Below are positions 50,154 to 59,463 of a stretch of DNA of 64,000 bases, in pieces. The notes under the pieces are model-generated. The model searched no databases. It saw only the letters and a program-made list of their open reading frames with translations, and was not told the DNA's origin. Both the position numbers and the translations under genes were made by a program. The stretch spans positions 46,640 to 110,639 of the forward strand of contig NZ_LGEC01000074.1 of assembly GCF_001279585.1 (NCBI RefSeq). Reading direction: 5' to 3'. Source of the stretch: Nocardiopsis sp. NRRL B-16309 (lineage in GTDB: Bacteria > Actinomycetota > Actinomycetes > Streptosporangiales > Streptosporangiaceae). Within the stretch, counting starts at the first letter, position 1, and every line of letters begins with the position of its first letter.

Positions 50154-51536
50154 TCAGCCCTGCATCGGCGGGATCGGTCCACACGGCAGCTCCACTCGGA
50201 TTCGGGTCGGCCCGCCCTCGGGGCTGGACAGCTCCATTGTGCCGCCCATGACGGCGACCCTGTCCTTCAGACCGGTGAGCCCGGACCCCTTGGCGGGGTC
50301 GGCGCCGCCCGCACCGTAGTCGGTGACCTCCACGTGCAGGGTCTCCCCCGACTCCGACCGGACCGTGTCGGCGTGCACGGTCACGGCGTTGGCCTCGGTG
50401 TGCTTGTAGACGTTGGTGAGCGCCTCGGCGACGACGAAGTAGGCCGTCCCCTCCACGTGGGCGGGCAACCGGCCCGCGATCTCCGTGTCCACCCGGGTGG
50501 GCACCGGGCAGTGGTCGGCGAGTTCGGCCAGCGCGGCGGGCAGGCCCCGGTCCGTGAGCACCCGGGGGTGGATCCCGCGCACGAGTTGGCGCAGCTCCTC
50601 GATGAGGTCGTTGGCCTTGGCCTGGGCGGCGGCCACCCGCCGGTCCGCCTCGCCGTCCTCCTCCAGTTCCAGCCGGGCCAGGCCCAGGTCCATCGACAGC
50701 GCGACCAGCCGTTGCTGCGCGCCGTCGTGCAGGTCGCGTTCGATGCGGCCGCGCTCGTACTCGAAGGCGCTGACCAGGCGGGCGCGCGACTCGGTGACCT
50801 CGCTGAGCTCGGCGCGCAGCTCCTCCTTGGGCGGGCCGACCAGCAGGGCTCTGGCGACCAGCGCGTGCCCCTGCGCGAGGATCCCGGCGGCGTAGAGCAG
50901 CACGACCAGGACCAGCGGGCTGAGCAGCGCCAGGGGAAGGGCCTGCTCCACCGTGGTGGCGGTGTAGAACCCGAAGGAGACGGCCGCCTCGGAGGTGTCC
51001 TCGACCAGCAGCGGCGCCAGCGCCATCACCGCTCCCAGGACGGCGGTCCCGGTCAGGACGTTCACCATGAGGAGGCCGATCGGCATGAGCAGGAAGAGGT
51101 AGGCGACCTCGCGCCAGGTGGCGCTCTCGGTGTAGCGGGTGCGGACCCACCCCCACAGGCCGGGCGGCGGCGTCCGGTGGCCGCTGGTGAACGGTCCCAC
51201 GGAGACCAGGGAGAGGCGGCGGCGTTCCAGCGCGCCCAGGGGCAGGGCGATCAGCGGGGAGACGCCCGCGACCATGGCCAGCCCGACGAGGAAGCCCGCG
51301 GTGGCCGGGGCGCCGATCTCCACGGTGTCCCACGGGGCACTGGCCAGCTTGCCCAGGACCAGCGCCCAGGGCAGGTACACGGGTGCGGCCACCATGATGA
51401 CGGCCAGGCTGATGGCGCCGGTGGCGACGCAGTGCGACAGGGCCCGCCAGGGCCAGGGGGTGAGGAGGAAGCGCGGTCGCGCCAGGGCCTGGGCGAGGGT
51501 CGCCGGCCGAACCGGGGCGGCGTCGGTGGTGGTCAT
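50154..51536 (-). CDS. Sensor histidine kinase, HisKA_3 (NarL partner) type
   Basis: The product is 460 aa. About five to six membrane segments occur in the first 235 residues, with no large extracytoplasmic domain, so the signal is probably sensed in the membrane. The dimerisation/phosphotransfer motif is ERDLHDGAQQRLVALSMDL (His acceptor). The HATPase domain has AEALTNVYKHTEA (N box), EVTDYGAGGADPAKGSGLTGLKDRV (G boxes) and a short C-terminus. This resembles envelope-stress kinases of the LiaS/DesK group. It is co-transcribed with the response regulator just downstream. Confidence 0.92.
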   Translation of the reverse strand: MTTTDAAPVRPATLAQALARPRFLLTPWPWRALSHCVATGAISLAVIMVAAPVYLPWALVLGKLASAPWDTVEIGAPATAGFLVGLAMVAGVSPLIALPLGALERRRLSLVSVGPFTSGHRTPPPGLWGWVRTRYTESATWREVAYLFLLMPIGLLMVNVLTGTAVLGAVMALAPLLVEDTSEAAVSFGFYTATTVEQALPLALLSPLVLVVLLYAAGILAQGHALVARALLVGPPKEELRAELSEVTESRARLVSAFEYERGRIERDLHDGAQQRLVALSMDLGLARLELEEDGEADRRVAAAQAKANDLIEELRQLVRGIHPRVLTDRGLPAALAELADHCPVPTRVDTEIAGRLPAHVEGTAYFVVAEALTNVYKHTEANAVTVHADTVRSESGETLHVEVTDYGAGGADPAKGSGLTGLKDRVAVMGGTMELSSPEGGPTRIRVELPCGPIPPMQG

Positions 51537-51817
51537 GCTCCAACGCTAGGCAGGGCGGGCGGCGCGCGGAATCGGCCGTACCCGAGGATCCGGGGTGGGG
51601 AGGGCCCTACCCCGGCGGCTCCGCAACTCCTCCACACGCGTCCCCGGACGACGACGGGAGTCCTCAGGGGGCCCGCCGCCGACGCCGGGGCCCCGGGGCT
51701 CCGCCCGCCCCTCGCACGGGCCCCGGGCGCCCCCCTGGGACCAAGCTCCCGGGCGGCTCCTCCGCTCACCGGGTCCGCGCGCGGATGTTCCTGCTCACCG
51801 CTATAGGGTGGTGCGAC

Positions 51818-53248
51818 GTGAGTGCGAAACCGCTGATCCCCGATGTCCTGGCAGCCCGCTACGCGTCCGCGGAGCTGACCCGCCTGTGGTCCCCCGAGTA
51901 CAAGGTGGTCGCCGAGCGGCGGCTGTGGCTGGCCGTACTGCGTGCCCAGGCGCGTCTGGGCGTGGACGTGCCCGCCGGTGTGCTGGAGGACTACGAGAAG
52001 GTCCTGGACCAGGTCGACCTGGCCTCCATCGCCGAGCGCGAGAAGGTCACCCGCCACGACGTCAAGGCCCGTATCGAGGAGTTCAACGCCCTCGCCGGGC
52101 ACGAGCACGTCCACAAGGGCATGACCTCGCGCGACCTGACGGAGAACGTCGAACAGCTCCAGGTGCGCGACAGCCTGCTGCTGGTGCGCGACCGCGTGAC
52201 CGCTCTGCTGGCCCGTCTGGGCCGGCTCTCCGCCGAGTACGGCGAGACGGTCATGGCGGGGCGCTCGCACAACGTGGCCGCGCAGGCCACCACGCTCGGC
52301 AAGCGGTTCGCCTCGATCGCCGACGAGGTGCTGGTCGCCCACGGCCGGCTGGAGGAGCTCATCGCCCGGTACCCGCTGCGCGGGATCAAGGGCCCGGTGG
52401 GCACCGCCCAGGACATGCTGGACCTGCTGGGCGGCGACCGCGACGCGCTGGCGTCGCTGGAGGACGAGGTCGCCGCGCACCTCGGGTTCGAGCACCGCTT
52501 CACCAGCGTGGGGCAGGTGTACCCGCGCTCGCTGGACTTCGAGGTGCTCACCGCGCTCGTGCAGCTGGCGGCGGGGCCGTCGTCGCTGGCCAAGACCATC
52601 CGTCTGATGGCCGGGCACGAGCTGGTGACCGAGGGGTTCGCGGAGGGCCAGGTCGGTTCGTCGGCGATGCCGCACAAGATGAACACGCGCTCGTGCGAGC
52701 GGGTGAACGGGCTGACCGTGATCCTGCGCGGGTACGCCTCGATGACCGGTGAGCTGGCGGGCGACCAGTGGAACGAGGGCGACGTGTCGTGCTCGGTCGT
52801 GCGCCGGGTGGCTCTGCCCGACGCGTTCTTCGCCTTCGACGGCCTCGTGGAGACGATGCTGACGGTGCTGGACGAGTTCGGCGCCTTCCCGGCGGTGATC
52901 TCGGCCGAGCTGGACCGCTACCTGCCGTTCCTGGCCACCACGAAGATGCTGATGGCGGCCGTGCGGGCGGGTGTGGGCCGCGAGACGGCGCACGAGCTGA
53001 TCAAGGAGCACGCGGTGGGCTCGGCCCTGGCGATGCGCCAGGAGGGCACGGGCAACCGGCTGCTCGACCGGCTGGCCGAGGACGAGCGCTTCCCGCTGGA
53101 CCGGACCGCGCTGGACGCCCTGCTGGCCGACCGGATCACCTTCACGGGCGCGGCCGCCGACCAGGTCGGGACGGTGGTGTCGCGGATCGAGGCGATCACC
53201 GCCCTGCGCCCGGAGGCCGCCGCCTACACCCCGGGTTCGATCCTGTAG
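51818..53248 (+). CDS. purB: Adenylosuccinate lyase
   Basis: The product is 476 aa from the GTG at 51818; an ATG at 51785 is in frame but gives an atypical N-terminus. Superfamily marks are KGMTSRDLTENVEQLQ (substrate Ser/Thr), GRSHNVAAQATTLGKRF (active-site His region), the signature loop GSSAMPHKMNTRSCERV with the catalytic Ser, and GDQWNEGDVSCSVVRR. It eliminates fumarate from SAICAR and adenylosuccinate in purine synthesis. It stands alone here. A strong terminator at 53286 separates it from the convergent subtilase. Confidence 0.95.
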   Translation: MSAKPLIPDVLAARYASAELTRLWSPEYKVVAERRLWLAVLRAQARLGVDVPAGVLEDYEKVLDQVDLASIAEREKVTRHDVKARIEEFNALAGHEHVHKGMTSRDLTENVEQLQVRDSLLLVRDRVTALLARLGRLSAEYGETVMAGRSHNVAAQATTLGKRFASIADEVLVAHGRLEELIARYPLRGIKGPVGTAQDMLDLLGGDRDALASLEDEVAAHLGFEHRFTSVGQVYPRSLDFEVLTALVQLAAGPSSLAKTIRLMAGHELVTEGFAEGQVGSSAMPHKMNTRSCERVNGLTVILRGYASMTGELAGDQWNEGDVSCSVVRRVALPDAFFAFDGLVETMLTVLDEFGAFPAVISAELDRYLPFLATTKMLMAAVRAGVGRETAHELIKEHAVGSALAMRQEGTGNRLLDRLAEDERFPLDRTALDALLADRITFTGAAADQVGTVVSRIEAITALRPEAAAYTPGSIL

Positions 53249-53285
53249 CCCCGGGTCCCCGTTCGGTGCCGCATCCGCGGGACGC

Positions 53286-53322
53286 GGGGCCCGGGAGCGC
53301 GTCGTACGCGTTCCCGGGCCCC
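53286..53322. terminator. Terminator between purB and the convergent subtilase gene
   Basis: GGGGCCCGGGAGCGCG pairs with CGCGTTCCCGGGCCCC, with one mismatch and a five-base loop. It is long enough to act on both strands. Confidence 0.8.
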
Positions 53323-53395
53323 TTCCTGCGGACGGACGCCCGTCCTCCGCCAGGGCCCGACGCGAAGACCCGCGCCCTCGTCACGCGCGGGGCGG

Positions 53396-54604
53396 TCAGG
53401 GCGCGCGCACCACGCCCACTCCCCTGTCCGCGGTGTCCACGTCCGGGGCGATACCGCCGGTGTCGGCGTTGGCGATCAGCCGCGCGGTCACGGTGTCGGC
53501 CGTGTGCGGCACGGGCTCGGCCAGAACCCGCTCCCACCACAGCGCCGCCACGCCCGCCACGTGCGGGCAGGCCATGCTGGTCCCGTTCAGACTGACCAGT
53601 CCGCCACCGGTCCGCGCGGACAGGGTCCCCACGCCCGGCGCGCTGATCTGCGGGAACGTGTTGGAAAACGGGGCGATGACCAGCCCTTCGTCCCCCCGGG
53701 CCAGCGCCCCGACCGACACCACTCCCTCGGCGGCGGCCGGAAGGGAGACCGCGATCTCGTAGTCGGGGCTGACGTCCCGGCGGCTCTCGTTGCCCGCGGC
53801 CGCCACGACGATCGTGTCCCGGCCGAAGGCGGCGCGCGCCCGGAGCAGGTCCATGAGGGCGTCGAACAGCCGCAGGTTGGCGCGGTAGGCCTCCAGGGCG
53901 GAGGAGGTGGCCAGGTCGACGGGCCAGCCCTGCGCCACCAGGCGTTCCACCAGGCCGGGGAAGTCGTAGCCCAGCGACATCGACACCACGTGCGCGCCCT
54001 CGTCGGCCGCCCACTGGACACCCCTGACCAGCATGTCGGAGTCGCCGGAGCCCTGGTCGTCGAGGACCTTGGCGATGAGCCCGCGCGTGACACCCGGCGC
54101 GACGCCGATCCTGGTGCCCTCCACGTCGCGGCCGAAGACGGTCCCCGCGGTGTGGGTGCCGTGCCCCTGCCGGTCACCGTCGCCGTCGCCGGTGAAGTCG
54201 CGCTGGACGAGGTCCATGCCGGTGAAGGCGGGGTGGTCGGCGTCCACGCCGGTGTCCAGCACGGCCACGCTCACCCCCGCACCGGTGAACCGGGAGTCCA
54301 GGGCGCCCACCGCGGCGACGCCCCAGGTGTGGCCGTCCTCGGCGGCGGGGCCGGTCTCCCCGGCGAAGGCGACGGGGGCGATGAGACGCGTGGGCATGAC
54401 GGGAGCCACCGCGCGGACCCGGGGGTCGTGCACGGCCTCCTCCAGGTCGTGCTTGTCCATGTCCACGACCTCGATGTGCGGCTCGGCGGCCAGGTCGGCG
54501 ACCGGGGAGCGGCGCCGGACACCGCCCGGCAGGCGGGCGAGGTCGAAGGGACCCGTGGTGCTAGGGGCACCCAGGTCGCGCAGGACGGAGCACTTCTGTC
54601 GCAT
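53396..54604 (-). CDS. S8-family subtilisin-like serine peptidase
   Basis: The product is 402 aa with an AGGAG ribosome-binding site. The catalytic triad is complete: VAVLDTGVDADHPAF (Asp), GHGTHTAGT (His) and SLNGTSMACPHVAG (Ser), with the oxyanion Asn in VVAAAGNES. There is no signal peptide and no obvious Sec or Tat leader. The first ~95 residues could be a short inhibitor-like propeptide, so the enzyme may be cytoplasmic, as in other signal-less actinobacterial subtilases. An insertion of about 45 residues lies between the His and Asn motifs. It is a single gene, convergent with purB. Confidence 0.88.
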   Translation of the reverse strand: MRQKCSVLRDLGAPSTTGPFDLARLPGGVRRRSPVADLAAEPHIEVVDMDKHDLEEAVHDPRVRAVAPVMPTRLIAPVAFAGETGPAAEDGHTWGVAAVGALDSRFTGAGVSVAVLDTGVDADHPAFTGMDLVQRDFTGDGDGDRQGHGTHTAGTVFGRDVEGTRIGVAPGVTRGLIAKVLDDQGSGDSDMLVRGVQWAADEGAHVVSMSLGYDFPGLVERLVAQGWPVDLATSSALEAYRANLRLFDALMDLLRARAAFGRDTIVVAAAGNESRRDVSPDYEIAVSLPAAAEGVVSVGALARGDEGLVIAPFSNTFPQISAPGVGTLSARTGGGLVSLNGTSMACPHVAGVAALWWERVLAEPVPHTADTVTARLIANADTGGIAPDVDTADRGVGVVRAP

Positions 54605-54822
54605 GGCGACTCCTGATCATCGGACGGGACGAACCGGCACCGGCGCCGATCCGTTCCCCTGGAGTACACCTGCCCACGACCCGGCACCAGTAGCCCCAGC
54701 GCCACAGCTTGATAACCGTGCGTGTCTATGACGCAGCTCACGAGCACGAACAGTCGTAGCGAAAGTGAACACCGATTACGGTGGTGGGGACCGGAGCATC
54801 CACCCCGACCCCCGGAGCCACC

Positions 54823-55008
54823 ATGGTCGACCCCTCCGCCTTCGGCACCGCCCTGTGGACGGTCGCCATCATCGCCGCGTTCACCGTCGCCCTCGGCCTG
54901 GCCGCGCTCTCCGACATGGCCATGCGCCGCCGCGAGGACCGCGCGGCACGCGGCGACCGGCCCGCCGCGGACCCCCACGGCCCCCGCCACCCGCACGGCA
55001 CGTCCTAG
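54823..55008 (+). CDS. Small single-pass membrane protein
   Basis: The product is 61 aa from the ATG at 54823, which has GGAG 6 bp upstream. One hydrophobic helix, ALWTVAIIAAFTVALGLAAL, is followed by a basic stretch MRRREDRAARGDR, consistent with N-out/C-in insertion. The tail is His/Pro/Gly-rich. No family is recognised. The codon pattern and ribosome-binding site support it as real, but short frames in GC-rich DNA are easily spurious. Confidence 0.5.
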   Translation: MVDPSAFGTALWTVAIIAAFTVALGLAALSDMAMRRREDRAARGDRPAADPHGPRHPHGTS

Positions 55009-55031
55009 GAACCCGCTCCAGGAGACCCTCC

Positions 55032-55174
55032 GGGACCGTCCGGGGCGCGGCCCCATGAGTCGCCCTGGGAATCCGATCGTGGGGCTGCCCTGGGAGTCCG
55101 ATCCTGAGACCTCCCTGGGCATCCGCTCCAGCGCCCTCCACGGACCTCCCTGGGACCGTCCGGGGCGCGGCCCC
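55032..55174. repeat. Intergenic region with an exact 23-bp direct repeat
   Basis: GGGACCGTCCGGGGCGCGGC plus CCC occurs at 55032-55054 and again, identically, at 55152-55174, exactly 120 bp apart. Between them CCCTGGGxxTCCGxTC phrases recur three times (about 55068, 55088 and 55114). This is the third cluster of short intergenic repeats in the window. Confidence 0.75.
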
Positions 55175-55235
55175 GGATCCCCGTTCCATGGGCCGCCGCG
55201 GGGGCTCCGCCCCAGGAGCCGCCTGGGGAACCGCT

Positions 55236-56198
55236 CTAGGGACCCGCCACCAGGCGGGCGAACCGTTCCGGGTCGAGGTTGCCGCCCGAGACCACCGCGA
55301 CCGTCGCCTCCGCTCGGCCGGGGACGGTCGGCACCCGGCCCGCGAGCAGGGCGGCGGTGGCCAGGGCCCCGCTGGGCTCGGCCACGAGCCGTGCGCCGTG
55401 GGCGAGCGCGGCCAAGGCGTGCGCGATCTCCTCCTCGGTCACGGTCACGATGTCGTCCAGGCGTGCCGACAGGTGCGCGAACGTGCGCGGCGACAGACAC
55501 ACCCGCACCCCGTCGGCCATGGTGCGGTAGGTCCGTTCGGGCGGCCAGGACACCAGCCGCCCGGATCGCAGGCTCTCCGCCGCGTCGGCGGCCAGTTCGG
55601 GCTCGACCCCCACCACGCGCACGCCACCGGAGTGGACGGCCGAGACCGCCGTGGCCACGCCGGAGGCCAGCCCTCCCCCGCCCACCGGCACGACGACCGT
55701 GGTGACCTCGGGCGACTGCTCCAGGATCTCCAGCCCGACCGTCCCCTGCCCGGCGATCACGCGGTCGTCGTCGAAGGGCGGCACCAGCGCCAGGCCCTCG
55801 TCCCGTTCCAGCGCCCCGGCCACGGCCTCGCGTTCGGCGGGCGGCGCCATGACCACGCGGGCGTCCCAGGCCCGCATCCGGTCCACCTTCACCTTGGGCG
55901 CGCCCTCGGGGACCACGACGGTGCACGGCACGCCCTGGGCGCGCGCGGCGTAGGCCAGGGCCTGGCCGTGGTTGCCGGAGGAGTGGGTGACCACTCCCCT
56001 GCGCCGCTGTTCGGGGTCGAGCAGCGCCACCGCGTTGGCGGCGCCGCGCAGTTTGAACGCGCCGGTGGGCTGCAGGCTCTCGGGCTTGAGCAGGAAGGGC
56101 GGGCCTCCGGCCGGTCCCGCGGTGAGGGGGGTGCGCACGACCGTCCCCTCGATCCGGGCGGCGGCGGAGCGGACGTCGTCGACAGTGACCAGTTCCAT
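55236..56198 (-). CDS. Threonine/serine dehydratase-like PLP enzyme
   Basis: The product is 320 aa. The Schiff-base lysine lies in GAFKLRGAANAV, the substrate loop is SSGNHGQALAYAA, the PLP-phosphate loop is VPVGGGGLASGV, and the closing SGGNLDPERF binds the pyridine nitrogen. It has no ACT domain, so it is a catabolic or racemase-type member rather than biosynthetic IlvA. It is a paralogue of the enzyme at 10.7 kb but is not next to a LysR gene. It is divergent from a flavin reductase gene 40 bp away. Confidence 0.87.
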   Translation of the reverse strand: MELVTVDDVRSAAARIEGTVVRTPLTAGPAGGPPFLLKPESLQPTGAFKLRGAANAVALLDPEQRRRGVVTHSSGNHGQALAYAARAQGVPCTVVVPEGAPKVKVDRMRAWDARVVMAPPAEREAVAGALERDEGLALVPPFDDDRVIAGQGTVGLEILEQSPEVTTVVVPVGGGGLASGVATAVSAVHSGGVRVVGVEPELAADAAESLRSGRLVSWPPERTYRTMADGVRVCLSPRTFAHLSARLDDIVTVTEEEIAHALAALAHGARLVAEPSGALATAALLAGRVPTVPGRAEATVAVVSGGNLDPERFARLVAGP

Positions 56199-56238
56199 GG
56201 CGCGAGTATGCCCCCGGCCCGGGACCGCACACGGGACA

Positions 56239-56841
56239 ATGGAACCGATGCGTACTGAACGGACTCCCGACGACCTGCCCGGCCGCGCCTTCTACCGGCT
56301 GCTGACGGCCGTGGTGGTGCCGCGCCCGATCGCGTGGGTCTCCACCACCTCCGCCGCGGGCGTGGACAACCTCGCACCGCACTCCTTCTTCACCATCGCC
56401 TGCACCGAGCCGCCGATCGTGCAGTTCACCTCGGTCGGGCGCAAGGACTCCCTGCGCAACGCCGAGGAGACCGGTGAGTTCGTGGTGAACCTGGCGTCCG
56501 AACCGCTCCAGGAGCAGATCAACGCGACCGGAACGCCCTTCCCGCCGGAGGTCGGCGAGTTCGACCGGGTCGGCGTCGGGCGCGAGCCCAGCGCGGTCGT
56601 CAAGCCGCCGCGTGTGGCCGCCTCCCCGGTGGCGCTGGAGTGCGTCCTGCACTCGACGCTGTGCCTGGGCGACTCCACGGTCGTGTTCGGCCGGGTCGTG
56701 CACGTGGCCCTGGACGAGGACGTGCTGGTGGACGGGCATCCCGAGGTGACCCGGCTGCGCCCGCTGGCGCGGCTGGGCCGCAACGAGTGGTCGACCCTGG
56801 GCGAGGTCCGGGCCGTCGACCGTCTTCCGTACACCCCGTAG
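56239..56841 (+). CDS. Flavin reductase-like domain protein
   Basis: The product is 200 aa from the ATG at 56239; an ATG at 56248 is equally plausible. The FMN-binding split barrel of the flavin reductase/DIM6-NTAB family is indicated by YRLLTAVVVPRPIAWVSTT, DNLAPHSFFTIACTEPPIVQFT, KDSLRNAEETGEFVVNLAS and ALECVLHSTLCLGDSTVVFGRV. Such proteins reduce flavin for monooxygenases or are stand-alone flavoproteins. No monooxygenase is adjacent. A 34-bp perfect palindrome follows the gene. Confidence 0.85.
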   Translation: MEPMRTERTPDDLPGRAFYRLLTAVVVPRPIAWVSTTSAAGVDNLAPHSFFTIACTEPPIVQFTSVGRKDSLRNAEETGEFVVNLASEPLQEQINATGTPFPPEVGEFDRVGVGREPSAVVKPPRVAASPVALECVLHSTLCLGDSTVVFGRVVHVALDEDVLVDGHPEVTRLRPLARLGRNEWSTLGEVRAVDRLPYTP

Positions 56842-56896
56842 CCGCCGGAGCCGAGGGGCCCTGCCCCGAGCGGCCGCGAGGACACGGGACGGCGAT

Positions 56897-56930
56897 CGCG
56901 CGGAGCCGGTCGGCCGACCGGCTCCGCGCG
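56897..56930. terminator. 34-bp perfect palindrome, bidirectional terminator
   Basis: CGCGCGGAGCCGGTCGG is followed directly by its exact reverse complement. It lies between the convergent flavin reductase and LPMO genes and gives an identical hairpin on either strand. Confidence 0.8.
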
Positions 56931-56950
56931 TCAACGCGGACCCTCGCGGG

Positions 56951-58024
56951 TCAGTCCTCCTGGCAGGCCACCCTGGGCAGGGTGTTCACGCCGTCGTGGG
57001 AGGCCACGAACCCGAAGGTGGTGGACTCCCCGGCGTCCAGCGCCGCGTTGTGGGACACGCTTCTCGCCTCGTGGTGCGCGCCGTGGTTGACGACGTCGGT
57101 GTTCCAGGCGCTCTGGATCTCCTGGCCGTTGGCGAACACCCAGTCGACCATCCAGCCGTCGATGTCCTCCTCGCCGGCGGTCACCTCGACCTCCGCCTGG
57201 AAGCCGTTCGACCACTCGCCGACCACGGAGTACTCCGCCCGGCAGTAGTCCTCGGGCGGTGCCGTGGGGTCGGGGCTCGGGGTCGGGTCCGGGCTGGGCG
57301 TGGGGTCGGGGCTCGGTGTGGGGTCCGGGGTCGGGTCGGGGTCGCCCGGGTCGTCGCCGAAGACCACGTCCGAGCAGTTGTAGAACGCCTCGGGGCTGTC
57401 CGAGCGCTCCCAGACGACGTAGACCACGTGCCGTCCCTCGCGGTCGGGCAGGCTGACGTCCCAGTAGTACTCGGCTCCCGCGTCGCCCTCGCTGCGCAGC
57501 GGCGGGTTGGTCGTCTCGTCGATGAGCTCCAGGTCGTCCCAGGCCAGGGGCGAGGTCGGGTCCCAGCCGTCCTCGGTGACGTAGGTGAAGAACGTCCCCG
57601 GGTGCGGCGCCCAGGCGTTGTGGCGGAACTCCGTGGTGGTGCCCGGCTCCAGCTGCGTGCTCGGCCAGTCGGTCCGTGCCGCGTTGAAGGCCGCGAAGTC
57701 CTCCGTGGGACCGCACAGCTCGCCGTCGGCCACCCGCTCGCGGTGGGCATCGCCGACGTCGCCGATGAGGTTGCCGAACCAGTTCCAGAACGCGTAGTCG
57801 CCGCCCTCGGCCAGGGCGTCGGCGCAGGCGTCGTTGGTGGGCTGCAGGGCACCGCCGCTGCTGCCGCCGGTCGCGTCCTGGAAGCAGGCGTAGGTGCGGC
57901 TGGCCGGGTAGGTGTAGGCGCCGTGGGCCTCGGCGGGCTCGGGGGCGACGGCGACGCCGTAGCCGATCGCCAGGCCGCCCAGGGCCACGGTCGTGACCAG
58001 TGCGTGGCTCTTCCTCGTTCTCAT
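56951..58024 (-). CDS. AA10 lytic polysaccharide monooxygenase with CBM2
   Basis: The product is 357 aa. The signal peptide ends ...PEPAEA, so the mature protein starts at His34 (HGAYTYPASRTYAC), the N-terminal copper ligand required for LPMO activity. The second copper histidine is in FRHNAWAPHPGTFF. The catalytic domain ends near residue 225, followed by a (PTPSPD)n linker and a C-terminal CBM2 (YCRAEYSVVGEWSNGFQAEVEV...ESTTFGFVASHDG). It oxidatively breaks glycosidic bonds of cellulose or chitin outside the cell. The arrangement and length match cellulose-active actinobacterial AA10 enzymes with CBM2. It is the last of four minus-strand polysaccharidase genes. Confidence 0.92.
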   Translation of the reverse strand: MRTRKSHALVTTVALGGLAIGYGVAVAPEPAEAHGAYTYPASRTYACFQDATGGSSGGALQPTNDACADALAEGGDYAFWNWFGNLIGDVGDAHRERVADGELCGPTEDFAAFNAARTDWPSTQLEPGTTTEFRHNAWAPHPGTFFTYVTEDGWDPTSPLAWDDLELIDETTNPPLRSEGDAGAEYYWDVSLPDREGRHVVYVVWERSDSPEAFYNCSDVVFGDDPGDPDPTPDPTPSPDPTPSPDPTPSPDPTAPPEDYCRAEYSVVGEWSNGFQAEVEVTAGEEDIDGWMVDWVFANGQEIQSAWNTDVVNHGAHHEARSVSHNAALDAGESTTFGFVASHDGVNTLPRVACQED

Positions 58025-58058
58025 CGTCGTTCACTGCTCCATTCGGTGGGGGGTGGGT

Positions 58059-58089
58059 GGTCGCGCGGGGCACACGCCCCCGCGCGACC
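58059..58089 (-). terminator. Terminator of the mannanase gene
   Basis: GGTCGCGCGGGG pairs with CCCCGCGCGACC around a 7-base loop, 7 bp after the mannanase stop and inside the short gap before the LPMO gene. The LPMO therefore probably has its own promoter or depends on read-through. Confidence 0.75.
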
Positions 58090-58095
58090 GGTGTG

Positions 58096-59463
58096 TCAGG
58101 CGGTGCAGTCGAGTTCGGGGACCCCGACCGCCCCCTCGTGGGATCCGGTGAAGCCGAAGCTGGTCGACTGCCCGGCCGCGAGGGTGCCGTTGTAGTCGAC
58201 GTTGTCCGCGCTCACCCGGTCGCCGTCACCGGTGACCGAGGCGTTCCAGGCCTGGGTGACGCGCTCGCCGTCGGCGAAGGTCCAGGTGACCGTCCACGCG
58301 GTGATCGGGGCGGTCGCGGTGACGGTGACCTGTGCCTGGAAGCCGCCGGACCACTCGTGCTGGACCGCGTACTCGGCCTCGCAGTCGCCGTCCCCGGGCG
58401 GGTCGGTCGGGTCGGGGCTGGGCGTGGGGTCGGGGCTCGGCGACGGGTCCGGGTCGGTGCCGCCGTAGACGGGGGCCTCCTCGGCCGTCTCCGCGATCCC
58501 GTTCGGGCCGTGGAAGATCCGCTCGCCCCAGGGGGTGAGCCGGTCGGCGTCGAAGTCCTCCACCATGTCCAGGTACTCGACGCCGCCGCTGTTGCCGCTC
58601 CAGGACCAGCCGATGTAGCCCAGGCCCAGGCGCTCGGTGTGCGCCATGATGGCGTCCTCGTCGGGGTTGCCGTCACTGTGGTCGATGCCGAACTCGCCGA
58701 CGATCAGGGGCAGGCCCGCGTCGGTGAAGGCCTCCAGGTAGTCGACGATCGTCGACTCCTGCTCGTAGACGCCGTACATGTGGATCGAGAACATCGTGTT
58801 GGCGTCGGGGTCGGCGTCGAACACCTGCTGGGCGTCGGCGCGCATGGTGTGCGACCAGTCCTGGCCCCAGTTGGGCGCGTCCGCGACCAGGGTGTGGTCG
58901 AAGCCCTCGTCGCGCAGGCGCTGGATCGCCGCGGAGGTGTCGGCGGCCCAGTCCTGGACGGTCGCCGCGTCGTTGCCGTAGGGCTCGTTGCCGATGTTGA
59001 CGAGGACGTGGTCCTCCTCGCCCTCGACGGCGTCGCGCACCCGCAGCCAGTAGTCGACGGCCTGGTCGAGTGTGGCGGCCTCGGCCTCCTCTCCGTACCC
59101 AGTGGTGTCGTGCACCTCCAGGACGCAGATCAGGCGGTGGTCCTTGCAGTCGGCCACCACCGCGGCCACGTCGTCCACGCCGTTCTCGTTCCAGCGGTCG
59201 CCGCTGCTGAGCACCACCCGCACGGTGTTGGCGCCCAGGGACTTGATGTCGCCCAGCGACTGGGTCTCCTGCGGGTACCAGGTGTGGGCGTGGCTGACTC
59301 CGCGCATGACGAAGTCGTTTCCGGCCGCGTCGACCAGTCGGCCCTCACTGATCCGGAAGCCGGTGTCGGCCTGCGCGGGCAGCGCGTACGCCACGACGCC
59401 GGCCATGAGGGCCAGGACGGCCCCGAGGGCGACCAGCAGGCGCCGGGGGACGGATGTTCTCAT
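58096..59463 (-). CDS. GH5 subfamily 8 beta-mannanase with CBM2
   Basis: The product is 455 aa with a GGAGGA ribosome-binding site and a signal peptide ending PAQA. The catalytic TIM barrel starts GFRISEGRLVDAAGNDFVMR and then GVSHAHTWYP. It continues with LGANTVRVVLSSG, LICVLEVHDTTGYGE, VLVNIGNEPYGN (acid/base Glu) and LPLIVGEFGIDHSDG (nucleophile Glu). These blocks are specific to GH5_8 mannanases of actinomycetes. A PSPDP linker and a CBM2 (CEAEYAVQHEWSGGFQAQVTV...) follow. It hydrolyses internal beta-1,4-mannosidic bonds outside the cell. A perfect LacI-type palindrome lies 25 bp upstream of the start. Confidence 0.92.
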   Translation of the reverse strand: MRTSVPRRLLVALGAVLALMAGVVAYALPAQADTGFRISEGRLVDAAGNDFVMRGVSHAHTWYPQETQSLGDIKSLGANTVRVVLSSGDRWNENGVDDVAAVVADCKDHRLICVLEVHDTTGYGEEAEAATLDQAVDYWLRVRDAVEGEEDHVLVNIGNEPYGNDAATVQDWAADTSAAIQRLRDEGFDHTLVADAPNWGQDWSHTMRADAQQVFDADPDANTMFSIHMYGVYEQESTIVDYLEAFTDAGLPLIVGEFGIDHSDGNPDEDAIMAHTERLGLGYIGWSWSGNSGGVEYLDMVEDFDADRLTPWGERIFHGPNGIAETAEEAPVYGGTDPDPSPSPDPTPSPDPTDPPGDGDCEAEYAVQHEWSGGFQAQVTVTATAPITAWTVTWTFADGERVTQAWNASVTGDGDRVSADNVDYNGTLAAGQSTSFGFTGSHEGAVGVPELDCTA

